Origin: Anaerolineaceae bacterium
GTDB taxonomy: Bacteria > Chloroflexota > Anaerolineae > Aggregatilineales > Phototrophicaceae
Direction: 5' to 3'
DNA length: 64,000 nucleotides
Assembly (NCBI GenBank): GCA_020634165.1
Contig: JACKCF010000003.1
Coordinates: 1-64,000 of the forward strand
The position numbers were made by a program, and so were the translations under genes. Numbering within the stretch: the stretch's first letter is position 1; each line of letters starts with the position of its first letter. Shown here piece after piece: positions 16,207 through 25,216 of the stretch. The notes below the pieces were generated by a model. It was not told the DNA's origin. It did not search any database and saw nothing but the letters and a program-made list of their open reading frames with translations.

Positions 16207-17036
16207 CAGCTTTGAACCTTCCGCTTGGTTTTTACGACATTTTGCTGGCGATACACGCCAAAGAGCATCAGGCCGCCAACCGTCGCCAGGACCAACGCGA
16301 TTAGGATGAGTGCGAGGTCGGGGCCACCTGGCTCGTTACAATGCTGTGCCAGATAATCACGCATCGCTGCCGGGCCGCTGTCGATAACATCTGCCGGAGG
16401 GAAGCTGATGGGGTTCCCGCGCAGGTCGATCAAATCGAGTTGGTAGAGGTTCATAGCTGAACAGGGCAAACGTTCCAGGTTGTTATCGCGCAGGTCCAGC
16501 AAACGCAGATTGAGCAGGTTGCCAATTTCATCCGGCAGTGTGTTCAAATCGTTCCGCGCCAGATTAAGCGTATCCAGATTACGAAGCTCGCCAATCGCTG
16601 CGGGCAATTCACGTAATTGGTTGCCTTCAAGCTGTAGATTCGTCAGGTTGAACAGGTCGCCAATTTCATCTGGCAGCGAGGTGAGGCGGTTTTCGCTCAG
16701 GCTGAGGTTCCTCAGGTAATGTAACTGGCCAATTTCAGGCGGCAGCGCTGTGATTTCATTGTCATACGCCCACAGCGTCACCAGCGGCGGCATCTGGCCG
16801 ATTTCAGGCGGCAGGCTCGTGAGGTCATTCTGCTGAACATGCAGGGCTTCCAGGCGGTTGAGCCTGCCGACTTCAGCCGGCAACTCACTCAGTCCCAGGC
16901 CACTCAGATTGAGGTAGGTTCCAGCGTTGGCAATCGCTTCCAGCGCGATGTCCTCCGGTGAGGGTGCATCCTGGCCGATGGTACTGCTGGCTGCAAGAGC
17001 CATCATCAGCACCAGTAAGAGCATCCGTCGGATCAT
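16206..17036 (-). CDS. Membrane-anchored leucine-rich-repeat protein, paralogue
   Basis: 276 residues with a signal peptide (LLLVLMMALAASSTIG) and about seven 23-residue LRRs (LPPEIGQL, LPDEIGDL, LPAAIGEL). A C-terminal capping region precedes a membrane helix (LALILIALVLATVGGLMLFGV) and a basic tail (VKTKRKVQS). It is the first gene of the coupled LRR pair. The architecture is the same as the next gene, suggesting a local duplication. An envelope adhesion or receptor role is an inference. Confidence 0.87.
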   Translation of the reverse strand: MIRRMLLLVLMMALAASSTIGQDAPSPEDIALEAIANAGTYLNLSGLGLSELPAEVGRLNRLEALHVQQNDLTSLPPEIGQMPPLVTLWAYDNEITALPPEIGQLHYLRNLSLSENRLTSLPDEIGDLFNLTNLQLEGNQLRELPAAIGELRNLDTLNLARNDLNTLPDEIGNLLNLRLLDLRDNNLERLPCSAMNLYQLDLIDLRGNPISFPPADVIDSGPAAMRDYLAQHCNEPGGPDLALILIALVLATVGGLMLFGVYRQQNVVKTKRKVQS

Positions 17037-17135
17037 AGGGTTAGCCTCAGAAAAATGAACGAAAAAGGGCCGATGTCTCTATCATAAAGCAAGACACCAG
17101 CCCCTACATGATGGTTCCCTGACGATTGGCCTCGT

Positions 17136-19436
17136 TTAACGCTCCGTGCCGCTGAAGCCGCTCGGTACAGCTACCTGAACATAGTCTCTGTTGTTCCACC
17201 ATTCTGGATACGGCCAGGTGGGCGCGTTGAAGTAGTAATCCAGAATGCGGCGCGTGATCGGCGCGGCAACTTCCGAGCCTTCACGCGAGTAGCGCACCAG
17301 CACCACCGTCGCGATCTGCGGATTATCTGCCGGAGCGTAGCTCACATACCAGGAGTGCGGCGGAATGGTCGTACCGGGGGCACCAGCCTGGGCCGTGCCT
17401 GTTTTACCACAGGATGTATAAGATGGCGGCGGGTTAGAATCCGGGCCAAAGGTGCGATAACTCGTGCCCAATACATCGTCAACAGGCACGTTGCACATGC
17501 CGCGCCGAATCTCATCAAGCACCGCCTGATCCAGTTGCAGTTCATTAACCACGGTTGGTTCGGTCACACTGACGACATCTGTACCGTCGAAGCCACCAAT
17601 CTGCTGGATGATGTAAGGCTGCCAGACCGTGCCATTATTGGCAACGGCAGCAACAGCGGTGACCATTTGCAAGGGTGTCACCTGCACATCCCCCTGGCCG
17701 ATGGCATTGTTAATCGCCGCAGAAGGGTTGTTCGGCGCAGCCAAATTGCCACTGTTTTCGTTCTCCAGGCCGACGATGCCGGTTGGTGATCCCAACCCAA
17801 AGCGCTGCGCATAGGACAGGTTGACGTTGGCACCTCGCTGTTGGTACAGTCGGCCACCCATCTCCCAGAAGAAGGGATTACAGGATGTACTCAGGGCCTG
17901 CCACATATAAACTGGCCCGGCAGCAGCGATTTCATCGGCCACGCGCCAGTCAGGGCGGTCGCCAGCGGTGTCACCATATTGGGCACCGTTCCAGATCAGG
18001 TCACACTGAAAACGCTGGTCTTCAGTCACATTGGGGCCGAAGGGAAAGACGCCTTCCTGGGCAGCAGCGGCTGTCGTGAAAATTTTGTAGACCGATCCTG
18101 GCGTATATTGGCTGATTGCTTTATTAATCAGCGGCTCACGCGCATCGCTAAAGGCGCGTTCTAGCAAATAGTTCAGCGCCACCGAGCCATACCCCGTATT
18201 GCTCAGGTTGTAGATGCGCGGGTCGAAGGTCGGGTAGCTGGCCATCGCCAGCACAGCCCCTGTGTGAATATCCATGACGACGGCAGCAGCGCCCTGTGAG
18301 ATAGACGATTGGCCCCAGTTGCGCTCGCCTGCATAGTTATAGGCATCATTGATGGCTTTGGCGACCACGTACTGCAAATCGCGGTCGATGGTAAGCTGTA
18401 CGGGGGTGGGCGGCGAACTGGTCGTGCTGCCCAGGTCACGAATGACGATTTCGCCAGGAGCCACCATTTGCAAGCGGCTGGCTGGCAAACCCGCCAGGTA
18501 GCTCTCCTGGGTGCGCTCAATGCCGAAACGCCCCACTGAGTCGCCGGAGCCATAGCCACGTGCTTGCCAGGATGCCAGTTCTTCCTGCGGGATTGCGCCA
18601 ACGAAGCCAGTTACATGGGCGGCGGCGCCATGCCCGTAATAATTGCGATCCGTGAATTCGGCGATGCGGTCGCCACCAAAGGTATTGTTCTCGGAGATAT
18701 TGCAAGATTCAGATAACGCCTGGGTATAGCGCGCGTAGGTTTCCGGGTCGGTTTCGCCAAGCTGGAAGTAGGTCTCATCATCATATTGCAGGAAAATCTG
18801 CTCAATTTCGCCATAACTGCGCAGCATCATCTCCGCCAGCGTGCTGTAACACTGCTGCTGATTGAGAATCTCGCCCTTAATGGCAAACAGTTGAATGATG
18901 CGTCCACCCTGCTGAACCAGCGACTGACCGTTGGTGTCGTAGATATTGGCACGCGGCAAAAAATCGTTTGATGAGCGCAGCACAACTTCCGACGCCAGAT
19001 CGCGCAGAATATCCATCGGCGACCAGGCAATACGCCAGGTGCCATCGACCTGCATCATGCGCATGGTGCGATCAGGGTCAGGGATGTCGCCAAAAGTGGT
19101 CGAGGTGATAGTGGCGTCGTAATGCAGTTCCGCGCTGATGCCCTGAATGCGTGTCTCGGTCAGGGTTGTGGCCACAGAGCCAAAGCCCATTGCCAGTTCA
19201 GCGCCCTCGTAGCGCGTCTCGAACACGGCTTTGGGGTACATTTCCTGCGCCTGGGGATGGACCAGCGCATACATAGCCTCAAAATTGTGTTCGTTCCAGG
19301 CGGCCATGAACTGATCGAACACCTCTTCCGGTGTTCCCTGGGCCAGTACGTTGCTGCCAATCAGCAGCAGAATGGCCAGCAATCCCAGCCAGATACGGGC
19401 AGAATGGTGAATTTTCAGCATGTTATTTTTCAGCAT
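17136..19436 (-). CDS. Penicillin-binding protein (transpeptidase) with NTF2-like domain
   Basis: 766 residues with one N-terminal signal or anchor helix (LGLLAILLLIGSNVLAQ). An NTF2-like (MecA_N) domain at about 33-145 and a dimerisation domain with VGRFGIERTQESYLAG come next, then a transpeptidase domain. All three active-site motifs are intact: S448-V-Y-K451, S518-C-N520 and K678-T-G. It cross-links peptidoglycan outside the membrane. The MecA_N-like domain groups it with class B PBPs such as PBP2a/PBP3 of Gram-positives. It is a single gene with no rod-shape or division genes beside it. The ATG at 19421 (residue 6) is an alternative start. Confidence 0.92.
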   Translation of the reverse strand: MLKNNMLKIHHSARIWLGLLAILLLIGSNVLAQGTPEEVFDQFMAAWNEHNFEAMYALVHPQAQEMYPKAVFETRYEGAELAMGFGSVATTLTETRIQGISAELHYDATITSTTFGDIPDPDRTMRMMQVDGTWRIAWSPMDILRDLASEVVLRSSNDFLPRANIYDTNGQSLVQQGGRIIQLFAIKGEILNQQQCYSTLAEMMLRSYGEIEQIFLQYDDETYFQLGETDPETYARYTQALSESCNISENNTFGGDRIAEFTDRNYYGHGAAAHVTGFVGAIPQEELASWQARGYGSGDSVGRFGIERTQESYLAGLPASRLQMVAPGEIVIRDLGSTTSSPPTPVQLTIDRDLQYVVAKAINDAYNYAGERNWGQSSISQGAAAVVMDIHTGAVLAMASYPTFDPRIYNLSNTGYGSVALNYLLERAFSDAREPLINKAISQYTPGSVYKIFTTAAAAQEGVFPFGPNVTEDQRFQCDLIWNGAQYGDTAGDRPDWRVADEIAAAGPVYMWQALSTSCNPFFWEMGGRLYQQRGANVNLSYAQRFGLGSPTGIVGLENENSGNLAAPNNPSAAINNAIGQGDVQVTPLQMVTAVAAVANNGTVWQPYIIQQIGGFDGTDVVSVTEPTVVNELQLDQAVLDEIRRGMCNVPVDDVLGTSYRTFGPDSNPPPSYTSCGKTGTAQAGAPGTTIPPHSWYVSYAPADNPQIATVVLVRYSREGSEVAAPITRRILDYYFNAPTWPYPEWWNNRDYVQVAVPSGFSGTER

Positions 19437-19755
19437 GATGATCGCTTAGGCTCCTGATGAGGCTTCACGATGGATCGGCACAACTATATAGGAGCACCTA
19501 TAGGACGTCCAGCCAGGGCTAATTGGCGTCGGGCAGGCGTCGGGTTGCTGGCAGGTAGGTGGCTATCGAAACCGGATCACTATGCATGATTGAAAAGGCG
19601 CTACAGGCATGCGACCGGACAAGTGGCAATCCGACCCAAAGCGGGTAAAATCGGGCAATGATGGTGCGCCCTTAGCATGGGTGCAATTCACTTAATGGAT
19701 CGACTTTCGCAGCAGCGCCCATTGCTGGGCGCGGGCATCACTTGGGGAGGCTTTT
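19437..19755. other. Intergenic region, no gene seen
   Basis: 319 bp between the divergent PBP gene and the secreted protein at 19756. It must hold two promoters, but I see no clear -35/-10 pair. A short internal repeat (GCGTCGGGCAGGCGTCGGG near 19526-19544) and the GGGGAGG ribosome site of the downstream gene are the only visible elements. Confidence 0.4.
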
Positions 19756-21708
19756 ATGACGGTCAAGCGGACAGGTTATCTGCCAATAGGGATGATGATC
19801 GGGATCGGCATTTGCCTGCTCGTTCTGGCGATGATGGTGCCCATGCCGCTATCGGCCCAGGGCATCGCCACCAATACCCCCCCACCAGATGTGGCCGTCC
19901 CAACTGCCAGTGCGCCCATGTTCGTGACCAATACGCCACCCTCGGAACCAGCTTTCATCAGCCCAAACACACCCGTTCCGACGGCTGTGATTCCGCAGCC
20001 GCCCCAGGCTCCCCTAGAAAATTATGCTTTGCAGCTCTGGCTGGAGCGTGATGTCGTCAATCTGGCGCTGGAGCAAATCGCCGCGCTGGATAGCACCGAC
20101 AAAGATACGCAGCGCGCCGTGCAATTGACCCTGTATGAACTTGGTCGCCGCTTCCCGGGGGCACCTAACAACCCCGCTGATCTCGACCGCCTGATAGCAG
20201 CCGTACTGGCAGCCCCCATCGGCACGGTGGATATGCGGCCACTGGTGCATCCGTATATAGAAGCTGCCCTTAATAGCAATGGTGCAGGCAGTGACTTCAC
20301 AGTCGGCAATTTCAATGTCATCGTTACGCCTGCCAACCTGGATAGCCGCAGCGGGCAGGATGTTGTTCTGCAAATCACAGCCCTGGCGAATGGCGGCGCA
20401 GTCGTTCAGTACGATGAGATCGTGCTAGCGACCCGTAATGACGCGGGTCAATTCAGCATTCTGCCGATTGCTTACGAACTGCCTGCGGTGCCCTTTGACA
20501 GCATTCGCTCGGTGCGGTTGCAGCGCGTGGCCGATGTCAACCGCGACGGACTCGACGAAGCCGTGCTGGAAGTTCAGGATGATGGCCCTGGCATTCGCCT
20601 GTATATTGTGGCGGATCGCAACAATCAGGCCACCGACCTGGCCATGCCCAGCGAAGAAATCCGCGTCGGAGAATTTGTCGATTGGCCTGTAGCCAACCCG
20701 GAAATCATCAATCCAGAGCTATCGGTTATCGAAGTTGCGCGCATATCGGAATCGCCGGATTGGCCGTGCTTATCTCAGATTCCTGTGACGTGGACCTATG
20801 CCAACAACTTCTACCGTCCCTCGACCGCGCTCAATGCGCAGTTAGCTAACCAGGACAGCCTCGGCTGCACCCTGCTGGAAGCCGAGCCGATCCTGGCACG
20901 GGAACCCGATGAAGCCATCGATCTGATTAACTCTGCACTGGAACAATACGGTTTCGATGTCGCAGGTGGTCAGCGCGCGCTGATGGTGCTGGCAATGGCC
21001 TATACTATCAACGGCCAGCTTGATGATGCGATTGCGATTGCGCAGTCGGTCGCTCCGGTTGGCGGCGGCGATAGCTGGGTCGCCCAACAGAGTCAGGCCC
21101 TGTTAAATGCCATCGCCGTGCCCAGCAACACGGCCCTCGATATCTGCGAGGCGCTGGTGGCGGCTAGTGAGGCCCCGGCCTGTGATACGGATGCCGTGCT
21201 GGCGTTCTACTTCACGCGCATCAGCCTCAGTACGGAGCAAGACCTCGCGACGCAGCTCAATGCGGTCAATTTGCCCATTGTCGAAATGGTGCCCATCACG
21301 GAGCTGGGCCGCGCCAACCGGCTGGCGGTACAGTTCGATATCATCGGCACAAGTTGGTGGGCCTTCGCACCGGATGCTCGTTCAAGTACTTACAGCGCGG
21401 AAATCGCCGATCCACCCGCAGGCTTCGAGATCATTCAGCAGCAGCCTTCAGTGCTGGAAGTACCGGATTCTGTGTATCAGTCGCTGCTGGTCGATAACGA
21501 TCCGGCCAATGCACTCAATATTCTGGATACGCTGCGGGCCAACAACCCCAATCGGGAATTCACACCGGAGGCGTTGTTCATCCGTGCTCTGTGCCTCGAC
21601 CTGCTCGCTGACCGTGATGATGCTCGCATTGCCTACTACGATGTCTGGTCACGCTATCATCAGTCGCTTTGGGGCCAATTGGCAGGCAAGCATCTGGAAT
21701 TAAGGTAA
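19756..21708 (+). CDS. Secreted helical/TPR-like protein
   Basis: 650 residues with a signal peptide (IGICLLVLAMMVPMPLSAQ) and a Thr/Pro-rich linker (NTPPPDVAVPT, SPNTPVPTAV). A mixed central domain with a beta region (RLYIVADRNN) follows, then a C-terminal helical part with tetratricopeptide-like helices (ALMVLAMAYTINGQLDDAI, TPEALFIRALCLDLLADRDDARIAYYDV). The start has a strong GGGGAGG site. It is probably a surface scaffold. No enzymatic motif is visible and the family is not recognised. A hairpin terminator follows at 21735. Confidence 0.75.
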   Translation: MTVKRTGYLPIGMMIGIGICLLVLAMMVPMPLSAQGIATNTPPPDVAVPTASAPMFVTNTPPSEPAFISPNTPVPTAVIPQPPQAPLENYALQLWLERDVVNLALEQIAALDSTDKDTQRAVQLTLYELGRRFPGAPNNPADLDRLIAAVLAAPIGTVDMRPLVHPYIEAALNSNGAGSDFTVGNFNVIVTPANLDSRSGQDVVLQITALANGGAVVQYDEIVLATRNDAGQFSILPIAYELPAVPFDSIRSVRLQRVADVNRDGLDEAVLEVQDDGPGIRLYIVADRNNQATDLAMPSEEIRVGEFVDWPVANPEIINPELSVIEVARISESPDWPCLSQIPVTWTYANNFYRPSTALNAQLANQDSLGCTLLEAEPILAREPDEAIDLINSALEQYGFDVAGGQRALMVLAMAYTINGQLDDAIAIAQSVAPVGGGDSWVAQQSQALLNAIAVPSNTALDICEALVAASEAPACDTDAVLAFYFTRISLSTEQDLATQLNAVNLPIVEMVPITELGRANRLAVQFDIIGTSWWAFAPDARSSTYSAEIADPPAGFEIIQQQPSVLEVPDSVYQSLLVDNDPANALNILDTLRANNPNREFTPEALFIRALCLDLLADRDDARIAYYDVWSRYHQSLWGQLAGKHLELR

Positions 21709-21734
21709 TCTCAAGTCAAAATCAGCATTTCCAG

Positions 21735-21763
21735 CGAAAATAGCCCGATATGGGCTATTTTCG
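21735..21763. terminator. Hairpin terminator after the 650-aa gene
   Basis: CGAAAATAGCCC (21735-21746) pairs perfectly over 12 bp with GGGCTATTTTCG (21752-21763) around a 5-nt loop. The A/T-rich base of the stem gives a partial U-tract. It separates this gene from the rho promoter. Confidence 0.7.
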
Positions 21764-21790
21764 ATCTTAATACTTCCCGTACAAAAGGGT

Positions 21791-21819
21791 TTGACCCGGA
21801 AAATAATTTATGATATATT
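21791..21819 (+). promoter_or_regulatory. Sigma-70-type promoter of rho
   Basis: TTGACC (21791-21796) and TATATT (21814-21819) are separated by exactly 17 bases. Transcription would begin near 21826, leaving a 5' leader of about 218 nt before the rho ATG. Confidence 0.75.
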
Positions 21820-21825
21820 CTGCAT

Positions 21826-22043
21826 AGTGGTCAGGCGTGAGCCTTTCTCCCTATTACCCTGCAACGAAGTCAATTTATCACCCGTGCTTAACTGCGTCTG
21901 CTGCATAGTGGGCGCCCAGCCTACCCTAAACAATGCCTATGAACCGGATATTTACCGGCTAACCAATTACCCTTTAGTCATGCTGCCCCAAACAGCAAGT
22001 TAGGTGTGCGCGCCTTAGCGCCAATACCGGAGACCTTAAACAT
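21826..22043 (+). promoter_or_regulatory. Long 5' leader of rho
   Basis: About 218 nt of untranslated leader between the predicted start of transcription and the rho ATG. In several bacteria rho is autoregulated by Rho-dependent termination inside its leader, and this leader is C-rich and unstructured in places (CCCAGCCTACCCTAAAC), as rut-like sites are. No stable hairpin and no credible small gene were found. Confidence 0.4.
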
Positions 22044-23336
22044 ATGGACATAGCCCAACTCGAAGGCAAAACGCTGCAAGAACTGCGTAATTTGGCTCGT
22101 GAAAACGAAGTACCGCGTTTTAGCCGTCTTAAGAAAGATGACCTGATCATTGGCCTGCTGCGCGTCGAAGCCGAGCGACATGGCCACCAGTTACGCGGTG
22201 GCGTGCTGGAAGTCGTTGACGATGGCATTGGTTTTTTGCGCAGCGAAAATTACCTGCCCGGCATCAATGACATCTACGTCAGCCAGTCGCAGATCAAGCG
22301 CTTTAACCTGCGCACCGGCGACATGGTCATCGGCCAGGTGCGTTCGCCAAAAGACAGCGAAAAGTATTACGGCCTGCTGCGCGTCAATGCGGTCGATGGC
22401 TTTAATCCGGAGGATGTCAAACGGCGGCCCTATTTTGAATCGCTGACCCCCATCTTCCCGGAACGCCGCTTTAACCTGGAAACGCGCCCCAATATTCTCT
22501 CCACCCGCTTACTCAACCTCATCGCACCCATCGGCTTTGGCCAGCGTGGCCTGATCGTTTCGCCGCCAAAATCCGGTAAAACGACCGTGCTCAAGGACAT
22601 TGCCAACGCCATCAGCCAGAACTACCCGCAGGTCCACCTGATGGTTGGCCTGATTGGTGAGCGCCCGGAAGAAGTGACCGACATGGACCGCAGCGTGGAT
22701 GCGGAAGTCATCGCCTCAACATTTGATGATCCGGTGACGCATCACGTCCGTGTGGCGGAAATGGCCCTGGAACGGGCCAAGCGGCTGGTCGAACTCAAGA
22801 AAGACGTTGTGCTGCTGCTCGATAGCATCACGCGACTGGCTCGCGCCTATAACCTGGTCGTGCCCACCAGCGGACGCACCCTCTCCGGTGGTCTGGACCC
22901 CGCAGCGATCCATCCGCCGAAGCGCATTTTTGGTGCGGCCCGTAATGTGGAAGAAGGCGGCAGCCTGACCATCGTCGCCACCTGCCTGGTCAATACCGGC
23001 AGCAAGATGGACGATATGATTTACGAAGAGTTCAAGGGTACGGGCAATATGGAACTGCACCTGAGCCGTCGCCTGCAAGAACGCCGCATTTTCCCGGCCT
23101 TCGACATCGGCCAGAGCAGCACCCGCCGCGAAGAAATGCTCCTCGGCCCGGATGTGTTGCAGCGCGTGTTCACCATGCGCCGCATGTGGAACCACCTTGT
23201 CGATACCACCGATACCGGCGAAGTCGGCGCGACCGAGCAACTGCTCAACAGCTTCCGCATGTACCAGACCAACGAGGACTTCCTCAACAATTTGCCTGGG
23301 GCCACCAACGGCGTCGGCGAACGGTCGGTCTACTAA
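22044..23336 (+). CDS. rho: Transcription termination factor Rho
   Basis: 430 residues, complete. It has a Rho N-terminal helical domain (LEGKTLQELRNLARENEVPR), a cold-shock-like RNA-binding domain (about 50-120, GVLEVVDDGIGFLRS) and a RecA-type ATPase. Walker A is PPKSGKT ending at Lys179-Thr180, Walker B is VVLLLDS (Asp260), the Q-loop segment is SGGLDPAAIHPPKRIFGAARN, and the C-terminal FDIGQSSTRREEMLLG follows. The hexamer loads on C-rich RNA and ends transcription. Unlike many high-GC Rho proteins there is no long insertion in the N-terminal domain. It has its own promoter, long leader and terminator. Confidence 0.97.
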   Translation: MDIAQLEGKTLQELRNLARENEVPRFSRLKKDDLIIGLLRVEAERHGHQLRGGVLEVVDDGIGFLRSENYLPGINDIYVSQSQIKRFNLRTGDMVIGQVRSPKDSEKYYGLLRVNAVDGFNPEDVKRRPYFESLTPIFPERRFNLETRPNILSTRLLNLIAPIGFGQRGLIVSPPKSGKTTVLKDIANAISQNYPQVHLMVGLIGERPEEVTDMDRSVDAEVIASTFDDPVTHHVRVAEMALERAKRLVELKKDVVLLLDSITRLARAYNLVVPTSGRTLSGGLDPAAIHPPKRIFGAARNVEEGGSLTIVATCLVNTGSKMDDMIYEEFKGTGNMELHLSRRLQERRIFPAFDIGQSSTRREEMLLGPDVLQRVFTMRRMWNHLVDTTDTGEVGATEQLLNSFRMYQTNEDFLNNLPGATNGVGERSVY

Positions 23337-23398
23337 AGCACAGATAGGCCCTCGCCCTGAATTCCTCTCCCACAAGTAGAGGGACTTCAAAGCAGAAG

Positions 23399-23430
23399 CA
23401 AAAAGCACGCCCATCGGGACGTGCTTTTTT
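23399..23430 (+). terminator. Intrinsic terminator of rho
   Basis: AAAGCACG (23402-23409) pairs with CGTGCTTT (23420-23427), with inner CCC/GGG pairs, and runs into TTTTTT about 65 bases after the rho stop. It lies just beyond the end of the convergent small gene and may serve both. Confidence 0.85.
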
Positions 23431-23453
23431 GATCGAATTTAATAGTAAAACGA

Positions 23454-23630
23454 CTACTCTTCTTTCTTTTTGCGCTCATCCCTGGCCATCGAGCTGGAAA
23501 ACGCTACGCCCATCGCGACGCCAATGGCAATACCAACTGCGATATTGCCCATTGCCACGCCAATTGCGATACCTGCGCCCATGCCTAACAGCATGCCCTG
23601 CGGATTCATTTCCGAATTTTTCTTCTTCAC
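23454..23630 (-). CDS. Small glycine-zipper membrane protein (58 aa)
   Basis: 58 residues beginning at a GTG at 23630, which has an AGGGGGA ribosome site seven bases upstream. A Lys-rich N-terminus (MKKKNSEMNPQG) leads into a 30-residue hydrophobic stretch with repeated small residues (GMGAGIAIGVAMGNIAVGI), the GxxxG spacing of a glycine zipper. The tail is polar and charged (RDERKKKEE). Such proteins pack closely in membranes and are found scattered in bacteria with no assigned function. The GTG start and short length make it easy to miss. It is convergent with rho. Confidence 0.75.
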   Translation of the reverse strand: MKKKNSEMNPQGMLLGMGAGIAIGVAMGNIAVGIAIGVAMGVAFSSSMARDERKKKEE

Positions 23631-23712
23631 GGGATGTCCCCCTATTTATGCATGACACTTTTCAGTGTACCAAAGAGGCGACCTCCCTGGTCCCCGAAAG
23701 ATTGGGGGTTTG

Positions 23713-25020
23713 CTACATCAATTGTAGGGAGCGTTTAAGCAACTCAAAATTGGTCTGGAAAGCGTCATTGTCTTCCCAATCCCGAAAATCACCAATCAAT
23801 AAATCCCTTAGCACAGGTGTCCAGGTGAATTTGCAGTGATGGCTGAAAACATAATCATCAATTCTTATAGGCATGAGTACATAGTGATCGGGGTCTTTCT
23901 TCTGTAAATCTCTTTGACGTTGTAGTGTGATTGTAACCTCATCATCTACCCAATCACTCTTGAGCGAGTCCTTCGAGCAAATAAGTATCACCCGATCATA
24001 TTCGTGGATGGCATTGTTAACCGTTTTGTAGATTCGCTGGCCGATTTTCATCCGCTTCTCATCAAGCCAAACACGTGCACCAATCCCATGAAGAGTACGA
24101 TGTAATTTACGTGCAAATTCTTTATCTTCATGACTATAACTAATGAAGGTTGAAAGCAATTTTCTCTCCGCAGCTATCAAATCTGGTAAATATAGCCGTA
24201 ATAGCTCAGGAACACCACACCCTTCCAGAAATGATTCTGGAAATGAATTAGACTTGTAGAGGGTCATATAGTCGATATAACTTGGACCATAATGTCTAAC
24301 TTCTTCTAGTCCTTCAACAACAGACAGATCAACACCTGTAAACACCGAATAGCGCAAATGTGCTTCACTAATATTAGTGCCACTCAAATTGGCTCCACTT
24401 AGATTAGTGCCACTCAAGTCGGCTGCACTTAGATTGGCTTCACTCAAGTTGGCTCCACTTAGATTAGTGCCACTCAAACTCGCTTCTCTCAGATCAGCAT
24501 CCCACAAATTGGCTCGACTCAGATCAGCGCCCCTCAGATCAGCACCAATCAATGTGCTATGGTTCAGAATTGCTTCTCTCAGATCAGCATCCCACAAATT
24601 GGTTCGTATCAAGGAACCTAGCGTCAAATTTGCTTTTCGTAGGTTAGAATCTCTTAAAACGGCATTGCTAAGATCAGCTCCTATCAAAGATACTTCCATA
24701 AGATTGGCTTCCCATAGGGAGGCGTCCTTCAGGTTAGCCTTTCTGAGGTCTGCTTTTCTTAGTGAAGCTGTCCATAAGAGAGAATTGCTCATAACAGTTC
24801 TCACCAGCTTGGCACCGCTAAGGTCGACACCCCTCAGATCAGCACCCCTCAGATCAGCACCATTCAACGAGAAATCTCTTAGCCAACCGCGTTTTCTTAG
24901 ACTATTTATCGACCTAATAACCTCATCATTGTCCGAATTCTCAAAATCTCGCTTGCCCTTGCGCATCTGAGTAATCAGGCGTTTGAGTTCGGCGCGTTCT
25001 TCGTCATTTTGTGGCGGCAT
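23713..25020 (-). CDS. Pentapeptide-repeat / TIR-domain fusion protein
   Basis: 435 residues from the ATG at 25020. A short charged helical head precedes about 36 pentapeptide repeats (A[D/N]Lxx, roughly residues 50-232: ADLRGADLRGVDLSGAKL and similar), which should fold as a right-handed four-sided beta-helix. After a linker, a TIR domain starts at FISYSHEDKEFARKL and continues through VWLDEKRMKIGQ and SDWVDDEV. TIR domains act as NAD-cleaving effectors or as adaptors. The position of the SARM1-type catalytic glutamate appears to be Lys here, so NADase activity is doubtful. The gene is AT-richer than its neighbours and stands alone, suggesting acquisition. A sensor-effector immune role is inference. 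Confidence 0.85.
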   Translation of the reverse strand: MPPQNDEERAELKRLITQMRKGKRDFENSDNDEVIRSINSLRKRGWLRDFSLNGADLRGADLRGVDLSGAKLVRTVMSNSLLWTASLRKADLRKANLKDASLWEANLMEVSLIGADLSNAVLRDSNLRKANLTLGSLIRTNLWDADLREAILNHSTLIGADLRGADLSRANLWDADLREASLSGTNLSGANLSEANLSAADLSGTNLSGANLSGTNISEAHLRYSVFTGVDLSVVEGLEEVRHYGPSYIDYMTLYKSNSFPESFLEGCGVPELLRLYLPDLIAAERKLLSTFISYSHEDKEFARKLHRTLHGIGARVWLDEKRMKIGQRIYKTVNNAIHEYDRVILICSKDSLKSDWVDDEVTITLQRQRDLQKKDPDHYVLMPIRIDDYVFSHHCKFTWTPVLRDLLIGDFRDWEDNDAFQTNFELLKRSLQLM

Positions 25021-25216
25021 GGCGATACCCACTTACTAGCGATCAAGATGTGTTAATCCTAGCTCAAACAGGGGATGTTCGCAGCAAAAAAGCACCCTCG
25101 CTTGAGAGTACCCATCTTACTTAACCGCGCTGATATTCGAGTTCCCTAAGTTAGGTCGCTATCCATCACGCTGGCGAACATCAATGACTATCGCTTTCAG
25201 AGGCAAAATAAACAGC

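Noticed and set aside
24377..24970. A frame with repeated APLRLVPLK on the plus strand
   Set aside because: It is the antisense of the pentapeptide-repeat coding sequence, which explains the repetition.
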